A stretch of 64,000 nucleotides of DNA, taken from Pseudonocardia asaccharolytica DSM 44247 = NBRC 16224 (GTDB taxonomy: Bacteria > Actinomycetota > Actinomycetes > Mycobacteriales > Pseudonocardiaceae). Under the pieces are notes generated by a model. It was not told the origin of the DNA, did not search any database, and worked only from the letters and a program-made list of their open reading frames with translations. Of the stretch, positions 60,730 to 64,000 are shown piece by piece (positions within the stretch are counted from its first letter, which is position 1; each line of letters opens with the position of its first letter). The position numbers and the translations under genes are program-made. The DNA is taken from positions 21,966 through 85,965 of the forward strand of contig NZ_AUII01000022.1 in the NCBI RefSeq assembly GCF_000423625.1. Direction: 5' to 3'.

Positions 60730-61496
60730 CGATCCGCGCCGAGGAAGAACCGCAGGTAGCGGTCGTCGACGTGGTCGAGGCCCAGCAGGACGAAGAAGTC
60801 TGCGACGCCGAAGTCCGGATCGTGGGCGGGCGGCCCGCACACCCAGGCCCCCAGCCGCAGGTAGCCGCGCAGCAGCGCGGGCATGGCGCCGCGCCGGTGG
60901 CGCATCGTGGGCGCGGGCAGCCACGGGCGCAGCGGCCGGACCCGGTACCGCTGCGGCGCGAGGTGCCGCGCCCACGTCCGGTCCCAGACGCCCGCGGCGA
61001 GCGCGCCGCCGTCGTCGAGGGGAACACTCGCGCATCCGGCCAGCCAGCGGTTGCCGGTGAGCAGCAGGTAGCGGGCGATTCCGGCCCAGATCAGCCCGAC
61101 GACGGCGCCGTCTCGGTGGTCAGGGTGCACGCAGGACCGGCCCGCCTCGACCAGCGAGGAGCGCAGCGGCGCGAGCGCGGCCAGGTCGAACTCGCCGTCG
61201 GAGTAGAGCGCGCCCGCCGCGACCGCCCGCTCCGGCGGCAGCAGCCGGTAGGTTCCGACGATCTCCCCGGTGCCGTCGTCACGCACCACCAGGTGGTCAC
61301 AGAACTCGTCGAACCGGTCAGCGTCGACGCCGGGCGCCGGGCCATGCACGTCGGCGCCCAGCTCGGTCGCGAACACGTCATGGCGCAGCCGCTGGGCGGC
61401 CTGCACCTCGTCGGCGTCGGTCGTCAGCATCAGGGAGTACCGGGACCCGGCCGCCTCGGGCGTCCGGACCAGCACCTGTGAGGAGGTCACGGCCAC
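60726..61496 (-). CDS. GNAT acyltransferase, OlsB-like (Rv3027c-like)
   Basis: This ~256-residue protein resembles L-ornithine N-acyl(ACP) acyltransferases (OlsB, PlsC-linked GNAT): [70 protein letters not shown] and [19 protein letters not shown]. It should form a 3-hydroxyacyl amide on an amine acceptor. The start is uncertain: GTG 61496 or 61490; neither has a good ribosome site. It is followed by the PlsC-type gene with a 4-bp overlap. The etfA terminator lies between it and etfA. Confidence 0.85.
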   Translation of the reverse strand: MAVTSSQVLVRTPEAAGSRYSLMLTTDADEVQAAQRLRHDVFATELGADVHGPAPGVDADRFDEFCDHLVVRDDGTGEIVGTYRLLPPERAVAAGALYSDGEFDLAALAPLRSSLVEAGRSCVHPDHRDGAVVGLIWAGIARYLLLTGNRWLAGCASVPLDDGGALAAGVWDRTWARHLAPQRYRVRPLRPWLPAPTMRHRRGAMPALLRGYLRLGAWVCGPPAHDPDFGVADFFVLLGLDHVDDRYLRFFLGADR

Positions 61497-61571
61497 ATTG
61501 GTACGGGGCGCGGGCAAACACCCGAGCCCACCGGTGACGACGCCGGGTGGCAACCCGGTGAACAGACACGA

Positions 61572-61601
61572 CAGCGCCCCCGGCCACGGCCGGGGGCGCT
61601 G
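61572..61601 (-). terminator. hairpin terminator downstream of etfA
   Basis: A perfect 14-bp stem (61572-61585 with 61588-61601, AC loop) lies 15 bp past the etfA stop in the minus direction. It has no T-run. Confidence 0.8.
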
Positions 61602-61615
61602 CGCCGATACGAGCG

Positions 61616-62560
61616 TCAGGCCTTGCGCTTGGCGATCTCCTCCTGCAGCTGCGGGGCGACCTTGAACAGGTCCCCGACCACGCCGAGGTCGGCGATCTCG
61701 AAGATCGGCGCCTCCGAGTCCTTGTTGACCGCGATGATCGTCTTACTGGTCTGCATCCCGGCCCGGTGCTGGATCGCGCCGGAGATGCCCAGCGCGATGT
61801 ACAGCTGCGGGGAGACGGTCTTGCCGGTCTGCCCGACCTGGAACTGGTGCGGGTAGTAGCCCGAGTCCACCGCCGCCCGCGACGCGCCGACCGCGGCCCC
61901 GAGCACATCGGCGAGGCCCTCCACGATCGCGAAGTCGTCCGCCGAGCCGACCCCGCGACCACCGGCGACCACGACCGAGGCCTCGGTGAGCTCCGGACGG
62001 TCGCCGCCGACGATCGGCTCCCGGCTGATCACCGTGGCGCTGCGCCCGGACGCAGGCACCGCCACGGTCTCCTCGGCACCCGCGCCCTCGGCCTGCTCGA
62101 TCTCCACCGAACCGGCGCGCAGGGTGATCACCGGATGCCCGGTGTTCGCCTTGGCCTCGGCGATGTAGGCCCCGCCGAACACCGAATGCGTCACACCCGT
62201 CGGCGACACCGCGACCGCGTCGGCCAGCAGCGCCGAGCCGGTGCGCACCGCGAGCCTGCCCGCGATCTCCTTGCCGTCGGCCGACGCCGAGATCAGCACC
62301 GCCACCGGGTCGACCTGCTCGACCAGCGACTCGAGGACCGACACCTGCGGGGTCAGGAACTCGGCGGAATCGGTCTCCGCGGCGTAGATCTTCGCCGCGC
62401 CGTGCGCACGCAGCCCCTCGGCCAGCCCCGCCGCGGTCCCGGCCGGGCCCACCACCACCGCCGACGGCTCGCCCACCGTCCGCGCCGCGGTCAGCAGCTC
62501 ATACGTGCTTTTCTTGTTCTCGCCGTCGAGGTGGTCGACGAGGACCAGTACCTCAGCCAT
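61616..62560 (-). CDS. etfA: electron transfer flavoprotein alpha subunit
   Basis: EtfA binds FAD and with EtfB passes electrons from acyl-CoA and other dehydrogenases to the respiratory chain. The 314-residue protein shows [20 protein letters not shown], the FAD domain [57 protein letters not shown] and [20 protein letters not shown]. It follows etfB with a 25-bp gap and ends at a strong hairpin. The pair matches mycobacterial fixB/fixA. Confidence 0.97.
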   Translation of the reverse strand: MAEVLVLVDHLDGENKKSTYELLTAARTVGEPSAVVVGPAGTAAGLAEGLRAHGAAKIYAAETDSAEFLTPQVSVLESLVEQVDPVAVLISASADGKEIAGRLAVRTGSALLADAVAVSPTGVTHSVFGGAYIAEAKANTGHPVITLRAGSVEIEQAEGAGAEETVAVPASGRSATVISREPIVGGDRPELTEASVVVAGGRGVGSADDFAIVEGLADVLGAAVGASRAAVDSGYYPHQFQVGQTGKTVSPQLYIALGISGAIQHRAGMQTSKTIIAVNKDSEAPIFEIADLGVVGDLFKVAPQLQEEIAKRKA

Positions 62561-62585
62561 GACTGTTCTCCTCCGTCGATCCGGG

Positions 62586-63374
62586 TCAGATGAGCTTCTG
62601 CGCCACCAGGTACGCGGCGATCTTCGAACCGCCGTCGCCCTCGTCCTCGAACTTCTCGCCCGCGCTCTTCGGCGGCTTCGGCTGCGAGCTCGTCACGCTC
62701 GACAGGGCGTTGGCCAGACCCACCTCCGACGCGTCGAGCCCGGCATCGGTCAGGCTCAGCGTCGTCACCGGCTTCTTCTTCGCGGCCATGATTCCCTTGA
62801 ACGACGGGTACCGCGGCTCGTTGATCTTCTCGCCCACGCTCACCACCGCGGGCAGCTCCGCGGTCAGCTCGGTCACCCCGTCATCGGTCTCCCGCTTCAC
62901 CCGCACCGTCGAGCCCTCGATCGCGATCTCCCGGGCGTGGGTCAGCGCCGGCAGCCCCAGCACGTCCGCGACCATCGCCGGCACCGCGGCGGCCCGCCCG
63001 TCCGACGCCTCGTTCCCGGCCAGGACCAGGTCGAACCCCTCGACCGTGCCCAGCACCTTGGCCAGCGCCCGCGCGGTCTGCACCGCGTCGCTGCCGTGCA
63101 GCGCCTCGTCCGAGAGGTGCACCGCGGCGTCCGCCCCCATCGACAGCGCCTTGCGGATCGCGTCGGTGGCCCGGTCAGGACCCATCGTCACGACAGTGAC
63201 GGTCGAATCGCCGCCATCGCCTTCCTTCAGCTGCAGGGCCGCCTCGACCGCCCGCTCATTGATCTCATCCAGCACCGCGTCCGTGGCGTCCCGGTCCAGG
63301 GTGTGGTCAGAATCGGACAGCTGTCGTTCCGAATAGGTATCCGGTACCTGCTTGACCAGCACGACGATTTTCAT
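62586..63374 (-). CDS. etfB: electron transfer flavoprotein beta subunit
   Basis: EtfB is the AMP-binding partner of EtfA. The 262-residue protein begins MKIVVLVKQVPDTYSERQLS and has VTMGPDRATDAIRKALSMGA, FDLVLAGNEASDGRAAAVP and the family signature VKRETDDGVTELTAELPAVV. I chose ATG at 63374; upstream residues are not family-like. First gene of the etfBA unit. Confidence 0.97.
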   Translation of the reverse strand: MKIVVLVKQVPDTYSERQLSDSDHTLDRDATDAVLDEINERAVEAALQLKEGDGGDSTVTVVTMGPDRATDAIRKALSMGADAAVHLSDEALHGSDAVQTARALAKVLGTVEGFDLVLAGNEASDGRAAAVPAMVADVLGLPALTHAREIAIEGSTVRVKRETDDGVTELTAELPAVVSVGEKINEPRYPSFKGIMAAKKKPVTTLSLTDAGLDASEVGLANALSSVTSSQPKPPKSAGEKFEDEGDGGSKIAAYLVAQKLI

Positions 63375-63685
63375 CGGACCTCTTCGACCTCCTGCCGGTG
63401 AGCGGCGCACGCCCCGTGCGGTACACCGCTTGCTCGCCAAAACCTCTCCGGGGGCGCTGCCGCCGATGGCCGCAACCCGGTGGCCGGGGCGGTCGCGGCG
63501 CCGTGCCCGTTCGATCATCGAACTGTGCCAGCCACGGCCGCGGGGCGGCGGGGCGGGCGACCTTCTGAGCATTCTTGCCGGGGGGTATCGGCTCGGCAAA
63601 CGCATGTGAGGTGAGAACACTCACCAAGCGGTGGGCCTCCGGTCCACTAGTGTCTTGCGCCTGAAATTCGTTGATGATGTCTAGT
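63375..63685. other. intergenic stretch upstream of etfB and left flank of the IS630 element
   Basis: The etfB promoter should be here. From about 63647 the sequence (CACTAGTGTCTTGCGCCTG) looks like the left end of the IS630-type element. No gene is supported in the rest. Confidence 0.5.
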
Positions 63686-64000
63686 ATGGGCGTCGTGGCA
63701 CGCACGGGACGGCCGGTGGCCGCGGTGACCTTGACCGACGACGAACGGGCGACTCTGGTGCGCTGGTCGCGGCGGGCGAAGTCGTCGCAGGCGCTGGCGC
63801 TGCGATCGCGCATCGTGTTGGCCTGCGCGGACGGTGGGTCCAATCAGGACGTGGCCGCCGATCTCGGGGTGTGGCCGCAGACGGTGGGCAAGTGGCGGCG
63901 CCGCTTCGTGGAGGCGCGCCTGGACGGCCTGTCCGACGAGCCGCGGCCCGGTGCTCCGCGCACGGTCACCGACGAGCAGGTCGAAGCGGTCGTGACGGCC
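63647..64000 (+). mobile_element. IS630-family insertion sequence, left part (cut by window edge)
   Basis: A transposase of the IS630 type starts 40 bp inside a probable terminal sequence. The right end is beyond the window, so neither length nor target duplication can be checked. Confidence 0.75.
63686..64000 (+). CDS. IS630-family transposase, N-terminal part
   Basis: The 105 visible residues form the helix-turn-helix DNA-binding part of an IS630 transposase: LTDDERATLVRWSRRAKSSQ, ALRSRIVLACADGGSNQDVA, ADLGVWPQTVGKWRRRFVEA, LDGLSDEPRPGAPRTVTDEQ. The catalytic DDE domain would follow beyond the window. ATG at 63686 is the start; the frame is intact up to the edge. Some family members need a programmed frameshift later; this cannot be seen here. 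Confidence 0.88.
   Translation, partial: MGVVARTGRPVAAVTLTDDERATLVRWSRRAKSSQALALRSRIVLACADGGSNQDVAADLGVWPQTVGKWRRRFVEARLDGLSDEPRPGAPRTVTDEQVEAVVTA

Overview
The window is high-GC chromosomal DNA with GTG/ATG starts, 4-bp ATGA/GTGA gene overlaps and several apparently leaderless starts. This suggests an actinomycete, most likely of the Pseudonocardiales (inference). The backbone follows the order I recall for the Mycobacterium tuberculosis Rv2982c-Rv3029c block: gpsA, cofC/fbiD, ppk1, mutT1, hupB, leuD, leuC, iclR, gltX, leuB, serA, ilvC-ilvN-ilvB, cfp6-like, doxX, lppZ, gatB-gatA-gatC, an ACT-domain gene, ligA, a metE-like gene, mnmA, iscS, a plsC-like gene, a GNAT gene, etfA and etfB. Genes absent from that backbone are interleaved.

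Layout. 0.2-3.1 kb: a Cys/Met-family PLP protein, gpsA and an acyltransferase. 3.2-8.1 kb: cofC (F420), ppk1-mutT1 (polyphosphate and nucleotide sanitation) and hupB. 8.2-11.1 kb: leuD and leuC with a divergent IclR regulator. 11.2-13.9 kb: a membrane-anchored Hsp70-like protein, an IS256 remnant and tRNA-Glu/tRNA-Gln. 13.9-16.7 kb: gltX and a flavoprotein hydroxylase. 16.8-21.0 kb: a seven-gene Mrp/Mbh-type cation antiporter operon. 21.0-28.8 kb: cimA with a leader-peptide attenuator, an EthD protein, an acyl-CoA ligase, a large LuxR regulator and leuB. 29.0-37.7 kb: a broken subtilase fragment, serA, ilvBNC with a second attenuator, a PH-domain protein and ilvD. 37.7-45.9 kb: a phosphotransferase, doxX, a hydroxyacid dehydrogenase, an lppZ-like lipoprotein, gatCAB and an ACT protein. 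46.0-52.4 kb: a BKACE enzyme, TetR plus a PaaK-like ligase, ligA and MarR plus DUF2306. 52.4-58.6 kb: a DinB-like protein, an aminotransferase, a metE-like gene, a tandem ABM protein, mnmA and iscS. 58.7-59.7 kb: three small genes, each with one frame break. 59.8-63.4 kb: an acyltransferase, a GNAT and ETF. From 63.65 kb: an IS630-family element cut by the window edge.

How it works together. Much of the window is branched-chain amino acid synthesis: cimA, leuB, leuCD, ilvB/N/C and ilvD. Two kinds of control are visible. An IclR (NdgR/LtbR-type) operator lies between leuC and its divergent regulator. Ile/Val/Leu-rich leader peptides with mutually exclusive hairpins precede cimA and ilvB. A second theme is a family of near-perfect palindromes (core GTGAGTGCGTAACAGTGTT) placed directly at stop codons of housekeeping genes.

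I see no phage-defence island, CRISPR array or biosynthetic gene cluster. The most notable items are the paired attenuators, the stop-codon palindromes, the Mbh-ordered antiporter lacking a full MrpA, and a PLP-family enzyme lacking its Schiff-base lysine. Coordinates were derived by hand from the printed sequence; start codons are the least certain part.
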